A stretch of DNA of 64,000 nt from JACNIV01 sp965370415 (GTDB lineage: Bacteria > Cloacimonadota > Cloacimonadia > Cloacimonadales > TCS61). Below are positions 39,731 to 48,306 of this stretch, piece after piece. The notes beneath the pieces are model-generated. The model did no database searches, was not told the DNA's origin, and worked only from the letters and a program-made list of their open reading frames with translations. Location: the NCBI GenBank assembly GCA_965370415.1, contig CBDUTJ010000006.1:32857-96856 (forward strand). Reading direction: 5' to 3'. The translations under genes and the position numbers were made by a program. How positions within the stretch are numbered: the first letter of the stretch is position 1; each line of letters starts with the position of its first letter.

Positions 39731-42277
39731 TTATTTCATCAATAGCATTTTGCGGGTAAAAGTATTATCTCCTGCGATCAACTTGTAAAAATAAACTCCG
39801 CTGGAAACCGGTTTTCCGGAATCATCAGTACCGTCCCATAATATTTCTCTCGCCCCTCCCGATAAATCGGGATTTGGGAACGTATCAAAAACTTTTACTT
39901 TCTGTCCCTTCAAATTATAAATGACAAGTTTTGCGTTCACAGCATCCTCTGCGGTTAAAGATAATGAAATAGTTGTTGTTGGATTGAAAGGATTAGGATA
40001 ATTCCCCAAAAGTTTTGTCTCCAGAGTTAAAATATTATCCGCTGATACAAATAAGATTTCAAATTCTATCGGATTGGATTCAAATAAGTATTCATAAAAA
40101 GCTGTAAGCCCTACTAAGTAGGTTTGACCACTAATAAGATCATATATATCATAGGAAAGTTCAGTCGTTTCTTCCAGTAACTCTCCATTCAGGTAAATCC
40201 TGTAATTCAGAAATGGAAATGTACTTCCCGGTTCAGGTTCCTGCCAGGTTAGATGAATATGGTCATCCATTATTTCATAGGAAGCATTTGTAGGAGGATA
40301 ACATATATATCCCCAACCATCATCAATAATTATTTCTGATTCACCTTCTTCATAAACGGCAGAAACTCCGGTAATGTATTGCTGTCCAGGTGTAAGATTG
40401 GTATATTGATATTCAAATACATCTATACCAACTGTAGCTAAAGGAAATGTCATATCATCCAGGTATACGTTATAACCAATTAATGTTGCATTTGAATATT
40501 CCGGAGGTTCCCAGAAAATAATCCACATAAAAGGATTTAATACAACGTTTGTTGGTGGATTGAGTGGATGAGGACATATAAATTCTGCCCCAACTAATTC
40601 AGATGAGCCAGCTTCGTAATTTGCACATACTTCAGCTAAGTAATTTTGCCCGTATACTAAATCAGTAAATATCCAAGTCTGCTCATTTGTAGCTGCCACA
40701 TGACATCCATCTAAAAAAACACAATAATGTCCAAGAGGATCAGGAGGTGATGTACTTCCCGGCTCTGGTGGATCCCATGTAAATATAGCACAGTTATTAT
40801 CAATTGTAACTTCAGGATTCTGCGGTGGATTGAGGATGTGAGGAATATAAATTGTTGTATCAATTATTGCAGATTCATAAGCTCCCTCATAAACATAACT
40901 AACTCCATAAGTATATTCACCCAGAAAAATAAACGGGATAAAAATTAATGGACTAGTTATTAAGCATCCTATAAGTACACCGTTTTCATAAAGATTCCAT
41001 CCAATAATAAACAATGGTAATGTAGGATATGCAATTCCAGTTGGACCTAAGATTAACACAGAGTTTCCACTTACTGATACCAAAAATGATGTAGGTGGTG
41101 CATAAGGCGACAATGTCGGTTCATAATCCACAATTCCATAAGCAGGATTATCGTTACCGTCAATTATAGAAACATTGATAGGTGGATCGGTATCCCAAAC
41201 AGTATTTTCAGCTTTCACATCCATGGCACTGGCGTTGTAAACGCTATATTCCTCGCCTGTATAAAAAATATTATCATAAATGCAATTATAACCATCATCG
41301 TCTGTGCTGGTGTTTTCCAGATCGCCCAGATTGGCTGTGGCATCAGAAGCAAGATAAAAACCTGTATAATTTCCGGTAACCTCATTGTAAGTGAATGTGC
41401 CATCTGCTCCGCTTCCATAAAGCATTACACCTGCACCGGAATCTGGATTATTTTCCATAAAATTATGATGAATGTGATTATGCGCATAATAACCTTTTGC
41501 ATTGTATAAATAGATGCCGGTATAATTATATGAAATTATATTGTTCTCCACGGTGGGAGCCATCTCATTATAATTGAACAAATTACCCATCGTAATGCCC
41601 TGCTTGCCGTTGTGATGAATATAAGAATTGGAAATGGTAGGGCTACAATCGTGGGCACTGTTTTGTAATGCAAGCTGGATGGCAGCATAAAATTGAGCTC
41701 CCAGTCCACATTGTGTAACTTCGCAGGAATCCACCAGCACATTGGAATTATCTGTGATCAATATTCCATTTTTCTCACAATAAGCAACTTTGGAATTCTT
41801 AATTTCCATTAAGGATGGTGTAGTTCCGGTCAAAGCAGAAAAGTGCACTCCTTTTTGGTGGTCATCTATGTATGAATGATTAATCAAAACCAGACTATTT
41901 ATGGAATAAATTCCATAATCATTCGTATCATTAGTGTTGGAAATGCGGCAGTGAATGAATTCACTTTGCACGGTTTCGTTTTCCAGGCGAATTCCTCCCC
42001 AGTTCAATCCATTATTCCCATGAAACCGGATCGAGTCGTTTTGGGTACCAATAGACAGAATATTTCCCAATGCTGTGATCCTGTAATTTCCCATAGCAAT
42101 TACTTCTACGCCTGCTTGTATTTCCAGGGTTTCACCAGCAGGAACGGTGATTTCTCCTATCATATTGTAGGGATTATTATCGGGTGACCAGATACCCGAT
42201 TGGTTACCGGATACATCAATTGCGATGAGAGAAATGGTGAAAAGTGTTAATATAGAACTAATTAATATTTTTTTCAT
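39731..42277 (-). CDS. Large secreted protein: beta-helix, Fn3-like modules and C-terminal sorting domain
   Basis: 848 residues with a Sec signal (MKKILISSILTLFTISLIA). Residues about 30-370 form a right-handed parallel beta-helix with NIISYNYTGIYLYNAKG-like rungs and many Asn ladders. Four Fn3-like modules follow (about 385-770; ITWDPPEPGSTSPP, IIFWEPPEYSN, HLTWQEPEPGS). The last 80 residues are a type-IX-like sorting domain: LLGNYPNPFNPTTTISLSL, VIYNLKGQKV and SSGVYFYKL...KMLLMK. It is probably exported to the cell surface, perhaps binding or acting on polysaccharide. Composite repeats flank it on both sides. Confidence 0.88.
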   Translation of the reverse strand: MKKILISSILTLFTISLIAIDVSGNQSGIWSPDNNPYNMIGEITVPAGETLEIQAGVEVIAMGNYRITALGNILSIGTQNDSIRFHGNNGLNWGGIRLENETVQSEFIHCRISNTNDTNDYGIYSINSLVLINHSYIDDHQKGVHFSALTGTTPSLMEIKNSKVAYCEKNGILITDNSNVLVDSCEVTQCGLGAQFYAAIQLALQNSAHDCSPTISNSYIHHNGKQGITMGNLFNYNEMAPTVENNIISYNYTGIYLYNAKGYYAHNHIHHNFMENNPDSGAGVMLYGSGADGTFTYNEVTGNYTGFYLASDATANLGDLENTSTDDDGYNCIYDNIFYTGEEYSVYNASAMDVKAENTVWDTDPPINVSIIDGNDNPAYGIVDYEPTLSPYAPPTSFLVSVSGNSVLILGPTGIAYPTLPLFIIGWNLYENGVLIGCLITSPLIFIPFIFLGEYTYGVSYVYEGAYESAIIDTTIYIPHILNPPQNPEVTIDNNCAIFTWDPPEPGSTSPPDPLGHYCVFLDGCHVAATNEQTWIFTDLVYGQNYLAEVCANYEAGSSELVGAEFICPHPLNPPTNVVLNPFMWIIFWEPPEYSNATLIGYNVYLDDMTFPLATVGIDVFEYQYTNLTPGQQYITGVSAVYEEGESEIIIDDGWGYICYPPTNASYEIMDDHIHLTWQEPEPGSTFPFLNYRIYLNGELLEETTELSYDIYDLISGQTYLVGLTAFYEYLFESNPIEFEILFVSADNILTLETKLLGNYPNPFNPTTTISLSLTAEDAVNAKLVIYNLKGQKVKVFDTFPNPDLSGGAREILWDGTDDSGKPVSSGVYFYKLIAGDNTFTRKMLLMK

Positions 42278-42295
42278 TTTTTCTCCTTTTTAACT

Positions 42296-42415
42296 CTCTC
42301 ATTACGAAGCTTCTGCTTCGTAATGCATTTACCCCGGAAGCCTCTGATTCCATATAGATGCGAAGTAAAAACTTCGCACATTATTGCATTCCCAACTAGA
42401 AAGTTGGGAATGAGA
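42296..42415. repeat. REPIN-like composite element, copy 2
   Basis: Same order and ends as the copy at 39608: CATTACGAAGC/GCTTCGTAATG (42300-42325), GCGAAGT/ACTTCGC (42360-42377), CATTCCCAACT/AGTTGGGAATG (42387-42412). By eye it is near-identical to copy 1 except in the spacer 42326-42355. Confidence 0.85.
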
Positions 42416-42449
42416 AAAAAATACTGAACCGATACCTACAAATCAATCT

Positions 42450-42501
42450 GTTTCCGAACTTTCCAGTTCGGAAACCAATAACATTAGAAGCTTCTGCTTC
42501 T
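42450..42501. repeat. Additional palindromes downstream of the RAYT gene
   Basis: GTTTCCGAACT/AGTTCGGAAAC (42450-42475) is a perfect inverted repeat with a third stem sequence; AGAAGC/GCTTCT (42486-42501) abuts the RAYT stop codon. Confidence 0.75.
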
Positions 42502-42502
42502 C

Positions 42503-43036
42503 TCAAATCTCAATCCTATCTAGCTCGATAATTATCGAATCATCCCAACCTTTGTTATTAGCTGAACTATATTTCCAATCCTCGGGATTGTTGACAAAAC
42601 CACGTTTCACTGGATTATAGTGTAAATATTCTACTTTTTGTGCAAGCATTTTATTAGAAGATATCAACTGAGGATGAAAACCTTCCTGCCAGATTTGATA
42701 ATTAGTAATTTTATGTTTCTTTTTATAAAACTTCATTAAATCATATTTCCATTTATAATTATCATTCTTCAATTCATCAAGTATCCTATCTGCTGTATAT
42801 CCCTTCAAAGAGCGCATTACATCAGACAATTTTGGATGAGATACGATCAAATGAAAATGATTATCCATAATTACATAATAAAACAACTTTAAAGCTTTTT
42901 CTGTTTTACAAAAATTCAGAGAATCAATAATTATTCTAAAATATTTTTCAGAGGTGAAGATAGGAATCCATTCGATAATTGTAGCGCTTACAAAATAAAT
43001 TCCATTTGATTCAACAACTTTGTAACTACTTCTCAT
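42503..43036 (-). CDS. REP-associated tyrosine transposase (RAYT, Y1/IS200-like)
   Basis: 177 residues. HUH motif NHFHLIVS with His60 and His62; candidate nucleophile Tyr137 or Tyr140 in VEYLHYNPVKRGFVNNPEDW, the hallmark ending of this family; start IYFVSATIIEWIPIF is also typical. RAYTs are single-copy, domesticated relatives of IS200/IS605 transposases that bind and process REP hairpins. The gene is intact and is bracketed by composite palindromic elements 21-90 bp away. It has no IS-type ends of its own or tnpB partner, which fits a RAYT rather than a normal IS. Confidence 0.9.
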   Translation of the reverse strand: MRSSYKVVESNGIYFVSATIIEWIPIFTSEKYFRIIIDSLNFCKTEKALKLFYYVIMDNHFHLIVSHPKLSDVMRSLKGYTADRILDELKNDNYKWKYDLMKFYKKKHKITNYQIWQEGFHPQLISSNKMLAQKVEYLHYNPVKRGFVNNPEDWKYSSANNKGWDDSIIIELDRIEI

Positions 43037-43055
43037 AATTGTTCTCTCAAAGCCT

Positions 43056-43144
43056 CTCTCATTACGAAGCTTCCGCTTCCTCTTTAAGGCGAAGTAGAAA
43101 CTTCGCGTTTTATCTTCTTCCCAAGCAGAAGCTTAGGAAGGAGG
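43056..43144. repeat. REPIN-like composite element, copy 3 (degenerate)
   Basis: Begins CTCTCATTACGAAGCTTCCG like copy 1, keeps the middle hairpin GCGAAGT/ACTTCGC (43089-43106), and ends with a changed third hairpin (CTTCCCAAGC/GCTTAGGAAG, 43118-43140). The right arm of the first hairpin is shortened. It lies 20 bp upstream of the RAYT start. Confidence 0.75.
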
Positions 43145-43188
43145 ATTTATTACTTTCACAAATAAAATTGGGAAAAAGTGAAATTCAG

Positions 43189-43818
43189 TCAAATAATATT
43201 TCTCCTCTTCTTCACATAATTACTAACAATCACATACGCTAAAGCAACAGCAGCAATTATAGCTCCCAGCCATTTGAGTGAAGTTAAAAAACTTACTACA
43301 ACTCCTGCGATAAGAACACCAAAGAAAATGAATAGAATGGATTTCCAAAAGCTGAGCCCGAGAAGATAGGCAGCCAAAGAACCTGTCCAGGCTCCGGTTA
43401 TGGGAAGTGGAATAGCCACAAAAAACATTAAACCGATCTCTTCATATTTTTCTATAACAGCGCTTTTACTTCTCGTTCTGCGGAAAATGGCTTCTAATAA
43501 TTTCTTCAGGAAAGGTACTTTAAAGAATAATTTGGTAATAAGATCGAAGAAAAGCAGGATAAAGAAAATGGGTATCATATTCCCGGCAATGGCAATAGGA
43601 AAAACCTTCCAGAGGGGAAGTTTATATGATAAAATTCCAATTGGAATAGCCCCCCGCAATTCAAATATCGGGATCATGGCAATGAGGAAAACTTTCACTT
43701 CGGAAGATACATTTATCCGTTCGATCTTTGTTTGCAGTGTTTCTTTAAATCCCGATGCTGCGAGCAGAGATGCCGTTAAAGCTATGAGCAATAAGATCAT
43801 CAGCATTTTAACCTTCAT
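43189..43818 (-). CDS. COG2426 small multidrug-export family membrane protein
   Basis: 209 residues, four to five membrane helices. The family pattern is clear: FLIAMIPIFELRGAIPIGI, IAGNMIPIFFILLFFDLI, and FVAIPLPITGAWTGSLAAYLLG with the conserved PLPxTGxWTG. The name 'small multidrug export' comes from family databases and is weakly supported. The start at 43818 (MKVKMLMILL) overlaps the pcm end by 11 bases and follows AAGGGTGG; the ATG at 43806 is the alternative. Confidence 0.82.
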   Translation of the reverse strand: MKVKMLMILLLIALTASLLAASGFKETLQTKIERINVSSEVKVFLIAMIPIFELRGAIPIGILSYKLPLWKVFPIAIAGNMIPIFFILLFFDLITKLFFKVPFLKKLLEAIFRRTRSKSAVIEKYEEIGLMFFVAIPLPITGAWTGSLAAYLLGLSFWKSILFIFFGVLIAGVVVSFLTSLKWLGAIIAAVALAYVIVSNYVKKRRNII

Positions 43819-44464
43819 ACCACCCTTCCTCTCCAATAAGCGGCACAAATGCACAGCCACCGTGATTTGTGTGAATAGTTCCTTCACTGGTTTTATTTAT
43901 CACGATAAGATTTTGAAATGCTCTATTGCCTGTTGGAATCACCATTTTCCCATCCATAGCTAGTTGATTTATTAAACTCTCTGGAATATCCGGTGCTGCA
44001 GCTGCTACAATTATCTTATTAAATTCAAGACAGGAAGGAATTCCATTTTCCCAACCTTTTGTACCATCTCCAATCTTATAAAAAACATTTTCATAACCCA
44101 TTTCGTTTAAAAGATTTCTTGCTCTGTTCAAAAGAACAGGAATCCTTTCCACAGTATACACCTCTTTTGCAATCTCTGCCAGCAGAGCTGTTTGATAACC
44201 CGATCCTGTCCCGATCTCTAAAATTATATCAGAAGACTGTATATCGATCAAGTCCATCATCAAAGCTACGATATAAGGCTGTGAAATTGTTTGTCCTTCG
44301 CCAATTCCCAAAGGTGAATCATTATAAGAAAGATGTCTTATCTGCCGGGGAACAAAGAGTTCACGAGGTACTTGCAAAAAAGCTTCGATAACTTTTTCGG
44401 AAGCCACTCCCCGAGCAAGTAAATGATGTTTTACCATTGCTTTTCTTTGATCTTCAAATCTCAT
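43808..44464 (-). CDS. pcm: Protein-L-isoaspartate O-methyltransferase
   Basis: 218 residues. The enzyme methylates isoaspartyl residues in damaged proteins with S-adenosylmethionine. Visible: the region FVPRQIRHLSYNDSPLGIGEGQTISQPYIVA, SAM motif I LEIGTGSGYQTALLAE, and IIVAAAAPDIPESLINQL. The order surE-pcm, 13 nt apart, is the classical survival gene pair of bacteria. Confidence 0.95.
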   Translation of the reverse strand: MRFEDQRKAMVKHHLLARGVASEKVIEAFLQVPRELFVPRQIRHLSYNDSPLGIGEGQTISQPYIVALMMDLIDIQSSDIILEIGTGSGYQTALLAEIAKEVYTVERIPVLLNRARNLLNEMGYENVFYKIGDGTKGWENGIPSCLEFNKIIVAAAAPDIPESLINQLAMDGKMVIPTGNRAFQNLIVINKTSEGTIHTNHGGCAFVPLIGEEGWYEG

Positions 44465-44477
44465 TTCACCTCAAAAG

Positions 44478-45233
44478 CTAATATTTATTCTTCTTAACCC
44501 AGTTTTCCATTTTCTGATAGGACTGGTACCTGGAAAAATTTGGATAAATGGGAGTAATGGAAATATAATTTTCGGAGATCGCTTTGAAATCTGTGTTACC
44601 TTCTTTGGACCAGAGAGGTTTTGCTCCGCCGATCCAATATATTTTCCTGCCCCTGGGATCGGTTTGTTCTTTCACAAAATCCTGGTATTTTCGATGACCC
44701 ACCTGAGTGATCTTGATCCCCTTGATATCTTCTATCTCTACATTCGGGATATTGATATTGAAAACTTCGTTGTTGTCTATAAGTTTGTGCAGACCGTTTT
44801 CCAGCATCTTGTTCATGCAGTTGGCAGCGGTTTCAAATTTTTGATCGACATAGGCAGCCAGGGATACGGAAATTGCTTTAAATCCCAGGAACATAGCTTC
44901 CAGAGCAGCAGCAACCGTACCGGAATACAGGATATCCTCACCCATGTTCTGTCCCCCGTTGATGCCGGAAATGACCAGGTCTACAGGTTCTTTCAAGACA
45001 ATTTTTTCTGCCAGGATAATGCAATCAGCCGGGCTGCCGGTAACTGCGAATTTGTTGTCTTTCCTTTGCAATAATCTGAGTGGTTGATGAAGTGTTATCG
45101 AATGGGAAGTGGCACTTTGTTCTTTATCGGGCGCTACTATTATTATTTCATGCCCGTTATTTTCCAGAACTTCTGCCAGAGTATTTATTCCTGGTGCATC
45201 TATTCCATCATCATTGGTTAATAATATTCTCAT
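44478..45233 (-). CDS. surE: 5'/3'-nucleotidase SurE
   Basis: 251 residues. Metal site LLTNDDGIDAPGI (Asp8-Asp9), then SATSHSITLHQPLR, VTGSPADCI, and DLVISGINGGQNMGEDILYSGTVAAALE are the standard SurE motifs. It dephosphorylates nucleoside monophosphates and short polyphosphates and is linked to stationary-phase survival. Its start overlaps the upstream glycosyltransferase by four bases. Confidence 0.96.
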   Translation of the reverse strand: MRILLTNDDGIDAPGINTLAEVLENNGHEIIIVAPDKEQSATSHSITLHQPLRLLQRKDNKFAVTGSPADCIILAEKIVLKEPVDLVISGINGGQNMGEDILYSGTVAAALEAMFLGFKAISVSLAAYVDQKFETAANCMNKMLENGLHKLIDNNEVFNINIPNVEIEDIKGIKITQVGHRKYQDFVKEQTDPRGRKIYWIGGAKPLWSKEGNTDFKAISENYISITPIYPNFSRYQSYQKMENWVKKNKY

Positions 45234-45928
45234 TTTTTCTCCAGTTTATGTATCATTTCATAACATACTATTTCAATGAAATTCTTTATATCTCTAAAAT
45301 GTGAAATATAACTTCTTTGTCCATCATAAATGGTAGCGATAGGTACGAAACCTATCCTGCCACCCGCCTTGGCAACCTTTATGATAATTTCTGTTTCGAA
45401 CTGATATCTTTTCGTACGAAACTTGAAATTTTTGATCATATCCAAATTGTAGAGTCGGTACCCGCATTGTGAATCTGCGATTTTCTGCCTTGTTTTTAAC
45501 GAAACTATACAGCTGGTAAGCCGGTTGCTGCAGATCCTGGGAAAGGGCATTTTGGAATGGGAAAAATCTCTTTCTCCAATAACCAGATCAAATTTGTAAT
45601 CATTTTGTTTTTTAAGGAAATCAGGAAAATCTTCCGGTTTATGCTGCATATCACTATCTATTGAAAACGCGAACTTGAAACCCTTTTTTACTGCCGCGTT
45701 AAAGCCAATCTGCAATGCATTTCCTTTACCCTTATTTACAGGAATATTTATAAGATTAATATTGAATTTATCACAAATTTCAACCGATCTGTCTTCCGAT
45801 GCATCATTAATGGCAAATATGTTTTCTTTCGGAAAGAACTTAAATATCCTCCCGAAAAGTTCTTCCAGATATTCTGCTGAATTAAATATTGGAACAACTA
45901 CTGCCGTATTTTTTCGATCTGCTTCCAT
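45230..45928 (-). CDS. Family 2 glycosyltransferase
   Basis: 232 residues, GT-A fold. VVVPIFNSAEYLEELFGRI begins the nucleotide-sugar site, AINDASEDRSVEIC follows, and the metal-binding DxD is SIDSDMQH near residue 90. NKGKGNALQIGF resembles dolichyl/undecaprenyl-phosphate mannosyltransferases (DPM1-like). No C-terminal membrane helix is present. The acceptor is unknown. Ends inside the surE start. Confidence 0.88.
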   Translation of the reverse strand: MEADRKNTAVVVPIFNSAEYLEELFGRIFKFFPKENIFAINDASEDRSVEICDKFNINLINIPVNKGKGNALQIGFNAAVKKGFKFAFSIDSDMQHKPEDFPDFLKKQNDYKFDLVIGERDFSHSKMPFPRICSNRLTSCIVSLKTRQKIADSQCGYRLYNLDMIKNFKFRTKRYQFETEIIIKVAKAGGRIGFVPIATIYDGQRSYISHFRDIKNFIEIVCYEMIHKLEKK

Positions 45929-45947
45929 ATTCCATCTTCAAATTTTT

Positions 45948-45979
45948 TTATATAGAAAATCCAGAACCGTATATGTCAA
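45948..45979 (-). promoter_or_regulatory. Candidate promoter, GT2-surE-pcm operon
   Basis: TTGACA on the minus strand (45979-45974), 20-nt spacer, ATATAA (45953-45948). It is back to back with the rocD promoter, 23 bp apart. Confidence 0.4.
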
Positions 45980-46002
45980 GCAAATCATTTTTCAAAAACA
46001 AT

Positions 46003-46034
46003 TTGACACTAAACTAGAGAAAGCGGAATAAGTT
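46003..46034 (+). promoter_or_regulatory. Candidate promoter, rocD
   Basis: TTGACA at 46003-46008, 20-nt spacer, TAAGTT at 46029-46034, 32 nt before the start. The second hexamer is a poor match. Confidence 0.3.
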
Positions 46035-46065
46035 TCCCGAATTTATAAATATAATAGGAGCAAAA

Positions 46066-47310
46066 ATGGTCGAAAAATTAGTTCATGGAACCATAAGCAC
46101 AAAAAAGGCAATGATGCTGGAAGAAACCTATGGTGCTCACAACTATCATCCTCTTCCCGTAGTTCTAGCAAAAGGTCAAGGAGCTAAAGTATGGGACCCG
46201 GAAGGAAACCAATATTACGATTTTCTTTCTGCTTATTCTGCAGTTAATCAGGGACATTGTCATCCCAAGATAATAAATGCATTAGTTGAACAGGCTAAAA
46301 CTCTCACATTAACTTCTCGAGCTTTTTTCAATAATAAACTTGGTGAGTATGAAAAGTTCATTACAGAATATTTTGGTTATGAGATGGTTCTACCTATGAA
46401 TACCGGAGCAGAAGCTGTAGAAACAGCTATGAAACTTTCCAGAAAATGGGGATATGAAAAGAAAGGTATTCCCGAGAATGAAGCTATTCTTGTTTTTGCA
46501 GAGCAGAACTTTCATGGCAGAACAATTGCAGTTGTCTCTGCATCTACCGATCCTGTTGCCTATAATGGTTTCGGACCCTTCTTGCCTGGTATAGAGAGAA
46601 TACCTTATAATGATCCAAAAGCTTTAGAAAAAATTCTAAATGAAAAGGGTGATAAAGTGGCAGCTTTCATAGTTGAACCCATCCAGGGTGAAGCTGGAGT
46701 ATTTGTCCCGGATGAGGGATACCTGAAAAAATGTTTTAATATTTGCAAAGAGCATAATGTACTCTTTGTAGCAGACGAAGTTCAAACAGGAATTGCCAGA
46801 ACCGGACGCCTGCTTGCCTGCGATTGGGAAGGTGTTCATCCTGATATTTTAATCCTTGGCAAAGCTATTTCCGGTGGAGTACTTCCGGTTTCTGTAGTAC
46901 TTTCTTCCAGAGAAATAATGATGGTAATAAAACCCGGTGAACACGGTTCCACTTTTGGTGGTTTTCCACTGGCTTGTACAGTTGCTAAAGCAGCCCTGGA
47001 AATCGTCAGAGATGAAAAACTTACGGAAAGGGCTGAAAAACTGGGAAAAATATTCCGTACAGAACTGGCAAAGATCGATTCACCACTCATTGAGAAGATC
47101 AGGGGAAAAGGTCTTTTAAATGCAATTGTAATAAAACCTGCGTATGGTGTTCAAGCATGGGATGTATGTGTAAAGCTGAAAGAGAATGGCCTCCTGGCAA
47201 AACCTACTCACGATCATATCATTCGCTTTGCTCCACCGCTTGTTATTACAGAAAAGCAATTAATGGAGTGTATCGGTATCATCAAGAAAACATTCTTAGA
47301 ATTAAATTAG
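46066..47310 (+). CDS. rocD: Ornithine--oxo-acid aminotransferase
   Basis: 414 residues, class III PLP aminotransferase. ETYGAHNYHPLPVVL at the start and FLSAYSAVNQGHCHPKI are typical of ornithine aminotransferase. MNTGAEAVETAMKLSRKW holds the phosphate-binding turn, LFVADEVQTGIARTG the cofactor Asp, and ILGKAISGG the PLP Lys. It makes glutamate semialdehyde from ornithine, joining arginine/proline breakdown, in line with an amino-acid fermenter. AATAGGAG precedes the start and a strong terminator follows. Confidence 0.95.
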   Translation: MVEKLVHGTISTKKAMMLEETYGAHNYHPLPVVLAKGQGAKVWDPEGNQYYDFLSAYSAVNQGHCHPKIINALVEQAKTLTLTSRAFFNNKLGEYEKFITEYFGYEMVLPMNTGAEAVETAMKLSRKWGYEKKGIPENEAILVFAEQNFHGRTIAVVSASTDPVAYNGFGPFLPGIERIPYNDPKALEKILNEKGDKVAAFIVEPIQGEAGVFVPDEGYLKKCFNICKEHNVLFVADEVQTGIARTGRLLACDWEGVHPDILILGKAISGGVLPVSVVLSSREIMMVIKPGEHGSTFGGFPLACTVAKAALEIVRDEKLTERAEKLGKIFRTELAKIDSPLIEKIRGKGLLNAIVIKPAYGVQAWDVCVKLKENGLLAKPTHDHIIRFAPPLVITEKQLMECIGIIKKTFLELN

Positions 47311-47348
47311 AAAAATAATTACAGTAAAGATCTAGGTTTTTAATTTTA

Positions 47349-47387
47349 AAGCCACCCTGACTGTTCTATACAGGGTGGCTTTATTTG
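47349..47387 (+). terminator. Rho-independent terminator after rocD
   Basis: AAGCCACCCTG and CAGGGTGGCTT form an 11-bp stem with an 11-nt loop, followed by TATTT. It also stands 20 nt before the next start codon. Confidence 0.9.
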
Positions 47388-47403
47388 CATAATGGAGGTA
47401 AAT

Positions 47404-48306
47404 TTGAGAAAATATCTGATCCTTATCGTTATCTCAATTCTCTTTTGGGGATGTACCAAAAAGGAAGAAACCAGGCTTATCGTGGGTATTATCCAGCCAT
47501 CTTTGAATCACCTGCCACTAAATTTTGGCTTCGAAAGTAGCGCTTTGGAAAAAGAAGCATATATTATCAAAAAATTCTCTTCGGGTTGGGAAACAAATGA
47601 AGCACTTGTAGCGGGAAAAATCGATGTAGCTATATTACCTTTCACATACATTTGGAACGATGTTTCCAGAGGGAAAAAAGTGAAAATAATCTCTTTCCTG
47701 GAAAGAGAAAGTGATGGAATTATAACTTCAAAAGAATTGAAAGAAATTAGTGAACTCGATGGGAAAAAAATTGGTGTTTTGCGAGCTTCTACTCTGGATC
47801 TTTTTGCCGAGATATTTAAGGAAGAGATGAACATCAGTTTTGAAATGGTGTACTTAAGAACTCCAATGGATATGGCTTCTGCTCTACGTAAAGGTGAAGT
47901 AGATGCGCTTAGTTTTTATGTGCCGCCTATTCTTAAATTCGATGATAAGAAATTTCATATAATCCATTGGTATAGTGAGTTATTTCCTCTGCATACCTGT
48001 TGTGATATTGCAGCAACAGAGCAAGCATTGAATAAAAAATCCGGGCAAATAAAAAGATTCCTGCAAGGTATGGGGCAAGCTGTTGATGAAATGAATAATA
48101 ATCCCCGGGTATCTTATGAAGCTGCCAGAGAGTTCTACGACCTATATTATCACATTGCAAAACAGTCTATGCATCATACTAAATTCGTGATGGGATTAGC
48201 TGAAAAGTATAAATTGTTTGAAAAAAGAGTTTTTGAGATAATGCTACAGAAAGGATATGCTGATAATGAGATCGGTATGGATAAGGTTTATCAACAAATT
48301 CAATAG
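47404..48306 (+). CDS. NMT1/THI5-like ABC transporter substrate-binding lipoprotein
   Basis: 300 residues from a TTG at 47404, chosen because GGAGG stands five bases upstream and the product then starts with a lipoprotein signal (MRKYLILIVISILFWGC). The fold of NMT1/THI5-like binding proteins is seen: IIQPSLNHLPLNFGFE, a 'VAGKIDVAILPF' cleft segment, LDGKKIGVLRAST and ALRKGEVDALSFYVPP. These proteins bind thiamine precursors, sulfonates, nitrate or taurine. Because thiN follows two genes later, a pyrimidine thiamine precursor is the likeliest ligand. No ATPase gene is near. Confidence 0.8.
   Translation: MRKYLILIVISILFWGCTKKEETRLIVGIIQPSLNHLPLNFGFESSALEKEAYIIKKFSSGWETNEALVAGKIDVAILPFTYIWNDVSRGKKVKIISFLERESDGIITSKELKEISELDGKKIGVLRASTLDLFAEIFKEEMNISFEMVYLRTPMDMASALRKGEVDALSFYVPPILKFDDKKFHIIHWYSELFPLHTCCDIAATEQALNKKSGQIKRFLQGMGQAVDEMNNNPRVSYEAAREFYDLYYHIAKQSMHHTKFVMGLAEKYKLFEKRVFEIMLQKGYADNEIGMDKVYQQIQ

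Noticed and set aside
42503..43036. Complete IS200/IS605 insertion sequence
   Set aside because: No tnpB and no IS-type ends; the protein ending and flanking REP elements fit a RAYT instead.
43039..43242. 67-codon frame upstream of the RAYT gene
   Set aside because: It consists of the third composite repeat and antisense sequence.
47311..47403. TPP riboswitch before the thiamine-linked binding protein
   Set aside because: The gap contains only a terminator hairpin; no CTGAGA or other thi-box elements are visible.
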